A stretch of 64,000 nucleotides of DNA from Pseudomonadota bacterium (GCA_026399755.1 JAPLQI010000052.1:62001-126000); one strand, 5' to 3'. Shown: positions 51,434 to 59,900, counted from the first letter of the stretch. A program made the numbers and translations. Notes: generated from the letters alone by a model not told the origin.

Positions 51434-51594
51434 TTTCTATCCTGCGTAGGTGGACGCTCAATAGCGGGCAAGCGCAGCACCCATCGGGCACGATCACGTA
51501 CTTCCTTGGTCACTGCCCAGCCAAATGCGTCTGGGTCTAGAAATGATTTAACAAAATGTTCTAGCTCAGCGATGCGTTTCTCTTGTTCTGTCAT
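51430..51594 (-). CDS. Hypothetical small phage protein
   Basis: 54 residues from the ATG at 51594, behind GGGATC and overlapping the terminase stop. It reads TEQEKRIAELEHFVKSFLDPDAFGWAVTKEVRDRARWVLRLP; a short coiled-coil start and a basic helix. A longer upstream frame would run deep into the terminase gene and is unlikely. Confidence 0.6.
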   Translation of the reverse strand: MTEQEKRIAELEHFVKSFLDPDAFGWAVTKEVRDRARWVLRLPAIERPPTQDRK

Positions 51595-53201
51595 GATCCC
51601 AGCCCCATTAATTGTTCCCGCGTTTGCACCCTGCTTTGAATCACTGTTGGCGCGCTGACTTGGCCCCGCGTCACCAGCGCCCACACGCCAGCACAGGCCG
51701 CATCAAATAAGTCATCACCGATTTTGATATCAGCCATTTTGTAACTTGAATAGCCAGCCTTGGTTGGCTCGCTCTTAATATTGGAAAGCTGGCGCACCAA
51801 GGTCATCCAGTCCGCATTCGTCGGATCTTCTTCATCAAAACTTGGAATCGCAGCCTGCCGATTATGAAAAGCAGCGCGCAGCGTGCTGGCCATGCTGTGT
51901 TTAACCATGCCTTGAAAGCGAATCGGCGCGAATGGCCACTCTGTCCAGGTAGTCGCCGTGCTCTGGCCATCACCAATAGTACGGCGATCGATATGCGTTA
52001 AGCCTTTCGCATAAAGCCTATCGTTTAGGCTAGTCATCATGCCGATACCGAAGGCATCGCCCATGGCGTAATCCGGCCTAAAGTAGTCCCACAGGCCCAG
52101 CAGATCGTCTTCAACCACTCTGTCATCGGTGCCAGCTGGCCAAGTGCGGCAATAGATAATCACCACGTAATTGCCAATTTGCTCTGTAACCACAAGTGCG
52201 GATTTAGACGCCGTGGCACTCTCGCCATGCCCGCTATGGTCATAACCAAAACTTAAAAGGCCGCGCTTCTTATAACGCTGCCCAGGCAAAGGCCCCGCCG
52301 CCTGCAGATTAGCAGAGAGACCAGTAGCAATGGCAAGCCGGATATACTTTTCCCAGATGTAATTGGTGGAGCGGGTATTGATGCAGAGAAACTGCCGAAT
52401 CCACTCTGATTCGGTTTGCTGAGCGCGCATATCCAGCGCCCAGGATTCATTCAAAATGCCCAGCTCTATACCCAGATAAATATCAACCGCCGAGAGCATC
52501 ACGTACTGGCCGTTATCTACCAGCGCTTGCAGCACATCAGCACCTTTATAAACGCCAGTAATACGGATTTGCGGCTGAAATTTAGTTGTGGAGTCTGCCC
52601 CTAAGCGGCGGGCGGAACCCAGCATGGGCAAGAAACGGCTCATTAAGCGGTCTTGCGGGCAATCATCTACTTCATCAATCGACGCAAAGCTGATGGCATC
52701 GCCATCGATCTGGCTCATGATCCCGAAAGCCGTCGCTTTGCTGCCATTGGCAAACTGGTACTGCGTGTCCTTCATTTGCCTGCGGCCATTCTTTACGCCG
52801 ATATAGGCCGTCAACATTTCAGAACGGCGGATGGCTTCCAAGTGATAGCCCAAACCAATCTGCGACTGCTGCAATCGCGGCGCAACAATCCCTTCTTCCT
52901 GATGGGGCGTCGTTGCTAAAAACTCCAAGGCATAAAGCTCTTTAACCGTGGTCTTACCTGTACGGCGGCAAGACACGTCGATTGAATTTGGATGGTTGTC
53001 CATCTCAATGCATTTGAGCACCTGCATAGGGTCAAGCTCAACACCGTGCACATGCTTATGCCACAAGGCGTGCGGGCGCATTCCGGTTGCTTCATCCACC
53101 CGGCCGTAGCGCATGATTTCGATCTCGGCGCGGTTTTGAACAATCACCCGCTCCCGAGCGCTGATGCGCTCATTCGCCAAAGTGCTGCCCTGTTTCAGCA
53201 T
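51591..53201 (-). CDS. Terminase large subunit
   Basis: 536 residues from ATG 53201. The ATPase has an Arg-rich Walker A (SCRRTGKTTV near residue 82) and Walker B FASIDEVDDC near 175. The nuclease half has GYDHSGHGES, DYAMGDAFG and DDLFDAACAGVWAL, which provide acidic RNase-H-fold residues. It packages DNA through the portal. It overlaps the methyltransferase gene by 32 bp. Subtype (cos or headful) cannot be told. Confidence 0.9.
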   Translation of the reverse strand: MLKQGSTLANERISARERVIVQNRAEIEIMRYGRVDEATGMRPHALWHKHVHGVELDPMQVLKCIEMDNHPNSIDVSCRRTGKTTVKELYALEFLATTPHQEEGIVAPRLQQSQIGLGYHLEAIRRSEMLTAYIGVKNGRRQMKDTQYQFANGSKATAFGIMSQIDGDAISFASIDEVDDCPQDRLMSRFLPMLGSARRLGADSTTKFQPQIRITGVYKGADVLQALVDNGQYVMLSAVDIYLGIELGILNESWALDMRAQQTESEWIRQFLCINTRSTNYIWEKYIRLAIATGLSANLQAAGPLPGQRYKKRGLLSFGYDHSGHGESATASKSALVVTEQIGNYVVIIYCRTWPAGTDDRVVEDDLLGLWDYFRPDYAMGDAFGIGMMTSLNDRLYAKGLTHIDRRTIGDGQSTATTWTEWPFAPIRFQGMVKHSMASTLRAAFHNRQAAIPSFDEEDPTNADWMTLVRQLSNIKSEPTKAGYSSYKMADIKIGDDLFDAACAGVWALVTRGQVSAPTVIQSRVQTREQLMGLGS

Positions 53202-54381
53202 GCACAGCCTGCAGGCCCGTAAAGGTTTGCCAGCGCTGCACAATCACATCCACATAGCGTGGGTCTAGCTCCATTAGCCGTGCATGGCGGCCCAGTTTCT
53301 GGCAGGCAATTAAAGTGCTGCCGGATCCGCCAAACAGGTCCAAGACAATATCGCCGCCACGGCTGCTATTACTGATGGGATAACTCATCAGCTCGACGGG
53401 CTTCATCGTGGGGTGGATATCATTACGGGAGGGGCGATCAAATCGCCAGACTGTGGTTTGTTTGCGATCGGCATACCAGCGGTGAGAGCCGGTCGGCTTC
53501 CAACCATAGAGCACCGGCTCATGCTGCCAGTGATAATCCTGACGCCCCAATACCAGCGATTGCTTTAGCCAAATGCAGCACTGCGCCAGCTTAAAACCAG
53601 CATCCAGCATCGCCTTTCTAAAGTTCATACCCTCGCTATCGGCATGGAATACATAAAGGCCCGCGCCATCTTTAGCAAAGGCAAACATCCCAGCATAGGC
53701 ATCGAGCAGGAAACGATAAAAATCACCATCTTTCATCGCATCATTTGCAATCGTCAGTTTGTCTTTAGTCTTACCCTCATAAGCCACGTTATAGGGCGGA
53801 TCCGTCACCACCAGATCAGCTAAATAGCCATTCATCAATGTGGCGATATGATCCAGATTGGTGCTATCGCCACAAAGCAGACGGTGCGGCCCCAAAATCC
53901 ACAGATCGCCAGGCTTGCTATATGCCTCATCAGGCACCGCTGGGGCATCATCCTCATCACATAGCCCTTCCTCATTCAGCTCGGGTAAAAAGCGGGCCAG
54001 ATCTTCTTCATCAAAGCCAATCAGCGAGAGATCAAACTCCATATCCCGCAAAGCGCCCAGCTCAATTTCCAGCAAGCCCTTATCCCAGCCAGCATTCATG
54101 GCCAGCTGGTTATCAGCAAGGATATAAGCCCGTTTCTGCGCCTCGCTCATATGCGATAGCTCAATCACGGGGATCTCGCTCATACTGCGCTTGGCAGCCG
54201 CCAGCACCCGGCCATGCCCCGCAATAATGCCGTTTGTGCCATCTACTAAAACAGGGTTAGTCCAGCCAAACTCATCAAATGAGCGGCCAATTTGCTCGAT
54301 CTGCTCTGCAGAATGGGTGCGGGCATTATTTGCGTAAGGGATCAGATCCGCGATTGGGCGGTATTCAATAAAAAGCTTCAT
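53170..54381 (-). CDS. ParB-domain DNA methyltransferase (beta class)
   Basis: 403 residues. Residues about 1-110 are a ParB/Srx-like domain (LIPYANNARTHSAEQIEQI, GIIAGHGRVLAA). About 160-395 is an N6-adenine/N4-cytosine methylase with DPPYN before FGGSGSTL, the order of beta-class enzymes. It lies directly upstream of terminase. It may mark phage DNA against host restriction or regulate packaging. The target is unknown. Such fusions recur in phages beside terminase. Confidence 0.9.
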   Translation of the reverse strand: MKLFIEYRPIADLIPYANNARTHSAEQIEQIGRSFDEFGWTNPVLVDGTNGIIAGHGRVLAAAKRSMSEIPVIELSHMSEAQKRAYILADNQLAMNAGWDKGLLEIELGALRDMEFDLSLIGFDEEDLARFLPELNEEGLCDEDDAPAVPDEAYSKPGDLWILGPHRLLCGDSTNLDHIATLMNGYLADLVVTDPPYNVAYEGKTKDKLTIANDAMKDGDFYRFLLDAYAGMFAFAKDGAGLYVFHADSEGMNFRKAMLDAGFKLAQCCIWLKQSLVLGRQDYHWQHEPVLYGWKPTGSHRWYADRKQTTVWRFDRPSRNDIHPTMKPVELMSYPISNSSRGGDIVLDLFGGSGSTLIACQKLGRHARLMELDPRYVDVIVQRWQTFTGLQAVHAETGQHFGE

Positions 54382-54731
54382 TTTTTTACACCAAGGATGT
54401 CTTTGATACGCTGCTGAAGCGCTGATTTAGCAAAGGGGTGGACGCTGCCGTCCGGATAGATCAGATGCAAGGCAATCGCTCGGCGAAGCAATACCTTGGT
54501 GGGGCCAATATCAAGGCCAGCCAAAGATGCAACGTCTTCCTCGCTATATTTGACGTAGGTCCACAGGCTTTTCCACTCTTTAGGCTCAAGCTCAATAGGC
54601 TGCACAAGCTCAATATTTGGCCAGACGGCAATAATCTTTTGCAGACCTCGGTCTTCAAGCATGAGTAAGGTTGCTTCGATTTCCCGAGCCTCTTTCGCTC
54701 GGATCTCTGCAATAAGGATTTTAAAATTCAC
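54378..54731 (-). CDS. Hypothetical phage protein, possible terminase-associated
   Basis: 117 residues with a GTG start overlapping the upstream stop (GTGA). KILIAEIRAKEAREIEATLLMLEDRG is helical, and YVKYSEEDVASLAGLDIGPTKVLLRRAIALHLIYPDGS looks like a helix-turn-helix, so a DNA-binding small-subunit role is possible. This is not proven. Confidence 0.6.
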   Translation of the reverse strand: MNFKILIAEIRAKEAREIEATLLMLEDRGLQKIIAVWPNIELVQPIELEPKEWKSLWTYVKYSEEDVASLAGLDIGPTKVLLRRAIALHLIYPDGSVHPFAKSALQQRIKDILGVKK

Positions 54732-55681
54732 TGCCCACCACCGTTTTCCCGCTGATATTCAATCAGCACCGGATCACGGGCGGCATTAGCCTTGGCTTTG
54801 CCCATCTTTTCAACGAGGGCAGCCAGGCTATTAGCTTGCTGAGTCATAAAGTCAGTCACCGCCTCGCGCTGATCTCCGGCGTTTTTAAGCTGCCCCATGT
54901 CCTGGGCTTTTTCATCGACAATCTTCGGTGTCATGCCCAGATCAGCCATGCTCATATTGTTGCGGCTCAAGAATTCGGCCAGCGGTTTGAGTAGCGGATG
55001 GGCCTCAATATTGATGATCTGCGTTGTTTCGCCAGTCTGCGGATCAGCAAACTGCGCTAATTTCAGATTGCCCTCCTTATCGGTAAACCACTCTGGATTT
55101 CGAATGGCAACGCCATCAGCGAGAATGGTCTGCAGCATCTGCTGCACCATGGCCAAGGTTGCTGCCTGCATGCCGCTGAAAATCCCTGTGAGGTGCCGTG
55201 GGTCTTTTTGCTCAAAAGCAGCATGGGTTTTCATAAACAACATGGTTTGCTTTTCGCAGGCAGGCTGAGTAGCGCAGTAATCGCGGTCTACTTTGCAGCC
55301 GGAGCAAAAGGCATAGCCATCAGGCTTGGCAGGAAAGTAAGTGGCAGTTTTAGCCGCCAAACCATGGCGCATGGCATTAAAGCGCGTGCGCAGGGATTCT
55401 TCTGACGTGGGATGGCCTTGCAGATTGGCGGCCGTTGCGGCTTTGCCCTCCGCAGTCCTAGGGCCAGTAGCATTCTTCCAGGCTTTAAAGAGGCTTTTTT
55501 CAAACGAGGCCTGTTCGACATCGTTTTTACAATACGGGCAGGGAGAAAAGTAGCGAAACGGGTGATGCTCAAGCTCAGGCGCATCAATCACCTGCGCCGG
55601 AGCCACCTTAAACGTATGGCTGCACGGGGCGCAGCGGAAGGTAATGCGAGCAACAGGAAGGGAAAGATTATGTTTAGCCAT
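54728..55681 (-). CDS. Zinc-finger phage protein at head of late operon (possible small terminase)
   Basis: 317 residues from ATG 55681. CAPC and CPYC (about 18-21 and 48-51) and a second set CSGC-x5-YC (about 128-138) suggest two zinc sites. A GPRTAEGKA-x-ATAAN segment and a later RHGL resemble a motif that I recall in short phage and plasmid proteins. The C-terminal half is helical. First in the late operon, next to methyltransferase and terminase, it may recognise packaging DNA. This is positional. Confidence 0.6.
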   Translation of the reverse strand: MAKHNLSLPVARITFRCAPCSHTFKVAPAQVIDAPELEHHPFRYFSPCPYCKNDVEQASFEKSLFKAWKNATGPRTAEGKAATAANLQGHPTSEESLRTRFNAMRHGLAAKTATYFPAKPDGYAFCSGCKVDRDYCATQPACEKQTMLFMKTHAAFEQKDPRHLTGIFSGMQAATLAMVQQMLQTILADGVAIRNPEWFTDKEGNLKLAQFADPQTGETTQIINIEAHPLLKPLAEFLSRNNMSMADLGMTPKIVDEKAQDMGQLKNAGDQREAVTDFMTQQANSLAALVEKMGKAKANAARDPVLIEYQRENGGGQ

Positions 55682-55732
55682 GCTGGGCATATTGCGCCAG
55701 CAAGGCAAGTCAAAAAAGGCACCAAAGCCGCC

Positions 55733-55770
55733 AAAAAAAATGCCCCACTCAATTGAGCTGGGGCATTTTT
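55733..55770. terminator. Terminator upstream of the late operon
   Basis: TGCCCCA and TGGGGCA (55741-55747 and 55759-55765) enclose the palindrome CTCAATTGAG; A-run before and T-run after make it bidirectional. Confidence 0.88.
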
Positions 55771-55917
55771 ACAAAATTAGAAATAAAAATAGCGCTCCTC
55801 AGAAAAAGAGTGCAAAATAACCACGTCAAAAAAGCAGAAAACAAAAAGGCCATTTAATGGCACAGTCGAAATATACCGTACTGCATAATTTTATGCAACC
55901 ACTTTTTAGGAAATAAC

Positions 55918-56136
55918 ATGCAAGTAAATTTTATTTTTATAGGTAACTCCCAATCATCCAAAGAAGCAAGGCTGATCGAAGATCATCCTCAAATTCCCCA
56001 TATAGGTGAGGAGGTTAAACTTCCAGACGATCCACTTCAATACAAAGTAGAAAAAGTGATCCACCAACCACAAAACGCTACAGCTGCTGAAGTTCATATT
56101 AGAGCCGTAAAATCTACAGGGAGACTCTTTATCTAA
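55918..56136 (+). CDS. Hypothetical small rightward phage protein
   Basis: 72 residues from an ATG with TTAGGAAAT upstream. It opens QVNFIFIGNSQSSKEARL and has IGEEVKLPDDPLQYKVEKVIHQP, resembling small DUF-type beta proteins. It is one of few rightward genes in the prophage, so it is probably expressed independently. Function unknown. Confidence 0.65.
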   Translation: MQVNFIFIGNSQSSKEARLIEDHPQIPHIGEEVKLPDDPLQYKVEKVIHQPQNATAAEVHIRAVKSTGRLFI

Positions 56137-56214
56137 GCACCCACGCGCAGCAGTATTGTCCATTAGTTACTGCTGCGCCTCTTGCTCATTACGGAAGGAG
56201 AAGGAAACCTCCGT

Positions 56215-56691
56215 TTACAGGACTTTGCTAATGATTTTGCTAATACGATCGTTAGACAGGGATATTGCGTAATGCTCTTTCATAGCGGCCTGAATCTGGA
56301 TGGAGCTGGCCCCCTTTGCTGCCAAGGCTCTGATATGCAAATCGCGCTGGTAGCGCTGCCAGCTTTTAAACGGCCTGCAGCGCAGCAACAGCATGCCAGT
56401 ATCGGTGCGCGGCACATCATCTGCACGATCAACTTCCCGCCACATCTCTAAAAACGCATCGACGCCGATTTTTTCCGCGACGCGCAGCCAAAACGGCTGC
56501 AAACCCATTTTTTCGAGATTGTCCAGGCGCGGGTCGCGCGGCAAAAGTTTGAAACCAGTGCAATTCTGTAGGTACCCACCTCCCCCAAGGCCAAGGGCTG
56601 ATCGCCTATGCCGACCTCCCACCCCTAGCGCCCCTGCCTCTACCTTGCTGACTTCCCTGAATGCACTGCGTACTTGTACGGTGTTGCTCAC
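56215..56691 (-). CDS. Hypothetical phage protein, possible late regulator
   Basis: 158 residues with a GTG start; downstream starts are possible. The middle PFWLRVAEKIGVDAFLEMWREVD and the C-terminal RYQRDLHIRALAAKGASSIQIQAAMKEHYAISLSNDRISKII look like a C-terminal helix-turn-helix, loosely similar to Mor/C late activators. Its place upstream of the late operon fits such a role, but the similarity is weak. Confidence 0.5.
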   Translation of the reverse strand: MSNTVQVRSAFREVSKVEAGALGVGGRHRRSALGLGGGGYLQNCTGFKLLPRDPRLDNLEKMGLQPFWLRVAEKIGVDAFLEMWREVDRADDVPRTDTGMLLLRCRPFKSWQRYQRDLHIRALAAKGASSIQIQAAMKEHYAISLSNDRISKIISKVL

Positions 56692-56978
56692 TCTTCACGC
56701 CCCTGTTTGCGTTGCCTGATCTATCACTGACTGCGCTTTCCTACAGGAGTACGCAGTGGTCTTGTTTTGAGTTAGCCCGATCTTGTAAGCGTTTTGGTAA
56801 GGGTGGCTGAACCCCCGTCAACCCTAAGCTTTCTTCTTTAGAACAGTGGAACTAGATACGGGCTATTAAATTTGTACACATCAACTTGAAACCGAACTGT
56901 CCTTCTTTGCTTTCAAGAACTCACCACCTCCTTTACCCAGCTCAGATAAACAGATCGGGCCTAGTGTCCAGCTCGAAA
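56692..56978. other. Noncoding gap upstream of the late region
   Basis: 287 bp without a credible gene. GCGCTTTCCTACAGGAGTACGC-like and AGGGTGGCTGAACCCCCGTC-like short inverted arms are present, but no terminator T-run. It could hold the late promoter or the packaging site; I see no consensus that decides. Confidence 0.35.
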
Positions 56979-57455
56979 TTAATCATCTATATCTGATACC
57001 AGTTTAACTTCGGGCTTGATCTCCCCCACAAGTAGCAGAGCTGAATAAATTGCCTGAGCCATCTCATAGTTAATAATGTGCTTATCATGTGGTACTCCAA
57101 TCACAAACGCAGAGATTTCCTTAGGTGAAAACGAAAAATTTTTAGGCAGTTTTAGCTTTTTTTTGGCATGTCCATCAGCTCCATTGCACTGATCACAGAT
57201 GATTGTCCGAGGAAACCTGTACTGCCCATTAGAAAGAAACTCAACCGAGTGATCGTGATGTTTGTGAAGTGGAGCCACCCAATCTTGATATGGGCTTGCA
57301 CTTTTGGGAAACCGAGTTGTCCACCGAAGAATTTGGATTTTGGTTCGATTGCATGCCGGACACTGCCAATCAGGACCAACCTCCTCCCACAGAAGGCGAG
57401 TATGCGCACCTTTGTACGCAAGAAAATCCTCAAGACTAGGAACGCGCCTTTTCAT
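56979..57455 (-). CDS. HNH-type zinc-binding protein
   Basis: 158 residues from ATG 57455 with AAGGTCAG upstream. CPAC near 32-35 and CDQCN near 86-90 can bind zinc, and APLHKHHDHSVEF followed by RTIICDQCNGADGHAKKKL is the beta-beta-alpha HNH shape. HNH nucleases near terminase help cos-type packaging in many phages; here one lies about 1.3 kb from the late operon start. It overlaps no neighbour and follows the recombinase gene by 37 bp. Confidence 0.72.
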   Translation of the reverse strand: MKRRVPSLEDFLAYKGAHTRLLWEEVGPDWQCPACNRTKIQILRWTTRFPKSASPYQDWVAPLHKHHDHSVEFLSNGQYRFPRTIICDQCNGADGHAKKKLKLPKNFSFSPKEISAFVIGVPHDKHIINYEMAQAIYSALLLVGEIKPEVKLVSDIDD

Positions 57456-57492
57456 AGATATCTGACCTTTGAAATAAATAGCACCCTTCAAT

Positions 57493-58497
57493 TTATACCT
57501 GCCCCATTCGTTTTAATAACTCTGAAGCAGGCGTGCGGATTTTCGCCAGCGGATTGGCCCTATCAATCGTCTGGGTCTTCTTTTTCATTGCCAGGTGCGT
57601 ATAGATCCGGGTGGAATCTGCGGACGAGTGGCCCATCAGCTCACCAGTTTGGTTTTCTGGCACATCGGATTCGGTCAGCTCGGTGCCAAAGCGGTGGCGC
57701 AAGGCGTGCGGGTGGAGCTGATCCTTTGGGACTCCTGCCTTTAGGCCGTGCCGAATCACAATACCCTGCACGCCTCGAGCAGAAAGCCGACGACGTTCAC
57801 CAATGAACTCATGCGCGGGAATGCGGCGGTTGTTGGTAGAAACAAACAGCGGACGATCGCCATTGGCCAGTGCCGAATCAATATCCGCATGATCTTCATG
57901 CTCCATATAAACCCGAAGCAAAAGCTCGGCCTCACGCGGCAGCGGCACCAGCCGCTCCTTTTCGCCCTTCTCGAATGTCCGAACCGATAATCGCGGCTGC
58001 CCATCCACCGTAAACGGCACCAAGCTGCTTCGGTTTAATGCCACCAGACCAGCCAAACGCAGCCCGCAACCAATTAGCACTGCGAACAGTGCAGCATCAC
58101 GAATCCCCTCAAAGGTTGCCAAATCCGGGGCAGAAACCAGCCGCTCTGCGTTTGATAGCTCAATAACTCGCGGTAGCGGCTTTCCTGATTTGGGATACGG
58201 CAGGCTTTCTGCAGGGTTTTTCCCGCTGATATGGCCAAGGCGGTGCAGCCATTTATAAAACTCTCGGATGCAGGATATATACGGGATACGGCTGCGGGCA
58301 TGCAGTTTGAATGTTTTATTCAAATACATGCCCGTAAATAGCAGCAGCTGCTGGTCGTCACACTCGCGCGGATCCTCACCATTTAGCCAGGCACCGAAGC
58401 GCTGCAAAATATCGCCGTATGCCTGAATCGTCCGCACTGAGCAGCCATCATTCATTCGTTTGTAATCTAAGAAGCGATCCTTGAAAGAATCAATCAT
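57493..58497 (-). CDS. XerC/D-like tyrosine recombinase
   Basis: 334 residues, complete. An N-terminal SAM-like domain (about 5-95) and a catalytic domain with Arg in GCGLRLAGL, Lys in FEKGEKERLVPL, HPHALRHRFG, GHSSADSTRIYTHL (His and the nucleophile Tyr). It differs from the integrase at 20291 and lies at the opposite end of the prophage. The CCGTGG array lies immediately upstream. It may resolve phage multimers or act on that array. Confidence 0.88.
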   Translation of the reverse strand: MIDSFKDRFLDYKRMNDGCSVRTIQAYGDILQRFGAWLNGEDPRECDDQQLLLFTGMYLNKTFKLHARSRIPYISCIREFYKWLHRLGHISGKNPAESLPYPKSGKPLPRVIELSNAERLVSAPDLATFEGIRDAALFAVLIGCGLRLAGLVALNRSSLVPFTVDGQPRLSVRTFEKGEKERLVPLPREAELLLRVYMEHEDHADIDSALANGDRPLFVSTNNRRIPAHEFIGERRRLSARGVQGIVIRHGLKAGVPKDQLHPHALRHRFGTELTESDVPENQTGELMGHSSADSTRIYTHLAMKKKTQTIDRANPLAKIRTPASELLKRMGQV

Positions 58498-58532
58498 TTA
58501 CATGCTCAACAAAAGGGGTGGGGCAAAACAAA

Positions 58533-58838
58533 CCGTGATCCGTGGGAAAACGTACACCCTATTATAACCCTTTGTTTTTCTTGAATAAATCAATTAAATC
58601 AATCCACCACTAAGCCGTGGATTACCTTTGCAATTCGTGGACAGTTTCACGTAATTTTTCATCTTCCGTGGATCTATACCTGCAATCCGTGGATTAAATT
58701 TTTTACCTTTATCTATCTCTATCTCTTTATTTTAAAAAGAAAAAGAAAGAAATAAGGACAAAAAAAACCCAAATCAGAACAAAATTAAAACCGTGGGGAA
58801 AAGAGGGTAAACCGTGGAATTAAACATATAAACCGTGG
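58533..58838 (+). repeat. Iteron-like array of CCGTGG motifs
   Basis: CCGTGG occurs at 58540, 58615, 58666, 58687, 58791, 58812 and 58833 (first bases), with variants CCGTGA at 58533 and TCGTGG at 58635. All are in the same orientation. Spacing is exactly 21 bp in three cases (58666-58687, 58791-58812, 58812-58833). The usual context is A(A/T)CCGTGG(A/G), often followed by ATTAAA. A polypyrimidine-to-polypurine AT-rich segment (58697-58770) lies in the centre. This is the layout of an iteron origin or of a multi-site operator. Confidence 0.75.
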
Positions 58839-58845
58839 GTATAGT

Positions 58846-59291
58846 TTTCTAATTAATCAAATACTTAGCTGCAAAGTATACCAAAATCCACGTGTCGTGC
58901 AGGCATGCGACCTTTTCTTATTTAGCCTTACCCCTCGGAGCCTTCTTTTCAGACTTTTCACTAGGATGGTCCGCTTTAGAGCGACACCCAAGGCCAGCGG
59001 CCACCAGCGTCGCTCACCTTTGCCTTCTCTTTGCCAGCGGCGCAGCCGAAGCGCGGCCTTTTTCCTGCGTGGGGGGTACGGGGGACAAAGCAAAGGCGAC
59101 GCAACACAGGCCCTTTGTGTAGATGTTAAGAAGCCGGCGCAAGGCCGGCTTCAGGTATTTAAATATTTAGGCGGGGAGAAGGGCAAGGTTGGCCAAGCCA
59201 AACGAACATGGCCACCTGATGAGGTGGCCATGTAATGGTTTAGCCGGCTAAGCATCTCATTCATTTATAAGTAGAGGCGTTATCTCTTTTA
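58846..59291. other. Noncoding right-end region with hairpins
   Basis: GC-rich at 58890-59110 and free of a credible gene: open frames exist on both strands but lack ribosome-binding sites and look like artefacts of base composition. A stem GAAGCCGGC/GCCGGCTTC is at 59130-59152, and a perfect 11-bp hairpin CATGGCCACCT/AGGTGGCCATG with a 4-base loop is at 59207-59232. A structured RNA is possible. Confidence 0.4.
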
Positions 59292-59363
59292 GTTCCGCAA
59301 AGTGGATTACGTCCTATATGGAATAAGGGCTGCCAAGGTGGCATTTCCCCTGTTTTGCGGAAC
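59292..59363. promoter_or_regulatory. Putative integrase arm-type sites, right end
   Basis: GTTCCGCAAA at 59292-59301 and the inverse TTTTGCGGAAC at 59353-59363 match the pair at 20255-20284. They lie 44-115 bp inside the attR core. Confidence 0.58.
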
Positions 59364-59406
59364 ACGAAACACACCCAAAGCCGCATAAACACTGGATTTA
59401 ACACTA

Positions 59407-59479
59407 GACTTAAAATCCCTCGCTTATGGCGTATCGGTTCAAGTCCGATCCCGGGCACCACACTCAAACAGTAAAACTT
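59407..59479. repeat. attR, tRNA-Leu 3' remnant
   Basis: An exact copy of 20090-20162: the tRNA-Leu 3' portion without its 5' half, then the start of its terminator. It is not a functional tRNA. Confidence 0.95.
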
Positions 59480-59571
59480 TAAACCCGCATGCCACAAGGC
59501 TTAGCGGGTTTTTTGTTGCCTGTCGCCCAAGCAAAAAGTCGGAAAGATTCCAGATTTTCTTGAGTGCGTTT

Positions 59572-59900
59572 TTACCAGATAAAAACAGGGCGGACGGCGT
59601 CCATTTCGTCCACACGCATTTGGGTTTCTAAAACACCTGCGTTATTCACCAGCACGCTGATCGTGCCTAATTCTGCATCTACGGTTTGAAATAGACGTAA
59701 TACATCAGCCTCTTGCGATACATCGGCTTGCACCGCGATTGCCTTCGCGCCTGTGGCCCGAATCTGCTCAACCGTCGCCTCGGCTGCTGCCTGATTTTTA
59801 AGGCAGTTCACACAGACTGCATACCACGCTACGCTGCAAGTATCGCGGTGGCTGCGCCGATGCCTCGGCTAGCACCGGCAATGATAATGACTGGACTCAT
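59572..59900 (-). pseudogene. Truncated, frameshifted SDR oxidoreductase
   Basis: From ATG 59900 the frame reads MSPVIIIAGASRGIGAATAILAA, the Rossmann glycine motif, then hits a TAG at 59829-59831. A shifted frame resumes YAVCVNCLKNQAAAEATVEQI through FQTVDAELGTISVLVNNAGVLE, which is the NNAG motif. It then loses similarity after VDEMDAV and stops at 59572, about 110 residues in, where a full enzyme has about 245. The catalytic YxxxK part is missing. Its broken end lies about 90 bp from attR, so loss may be linked to prophage integration. Confidence 0.82.

Larger units (their letters stand above)
20090..59479. mobile_element. Intact-looking temperate prophage integrated at tRNA-Leu
   Basis: The interval between 73-bp perfect direct repeats is 39,317 bp. 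It contains integrase at the left end, CI/Cro and CII-like regulators, a primase-helicase, terminase, portal, protease-capsid, minor head, connector, tail tube, tape measure, tail-tip, holin and lysozyme genes, all in long frames without obvious breaks. A long tape measure and no sheath or baseplate genes suggest a siphovirus. A Mu-like head protease and minor head protein combine with tyrosine-recombinase integration. A second immunity block and secreted cargo genes sit inside the late genes. Confidence 0.93.

Noticed and set aside
58857-59235. Overlapping open frames on both strands in the GC-rich right-end region
   Set aside because: No ribosome-binding sites, no recognisable domain, and frames on both strands run through hairpins; treated as noncoding.
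59407-59479. A second tRNA-Leu gene
   Set aside because: The 5' half (acceptor strand, D-arm) is missing; it is the attR copy.
20090-59479. Transposable Mu-like phage
   Set aside because: Despite a Mu-type protease and gpF-like protein there is no MuA/MuB transposase, and tRNA att repeats plus a tyrosine integrase explain insertion.
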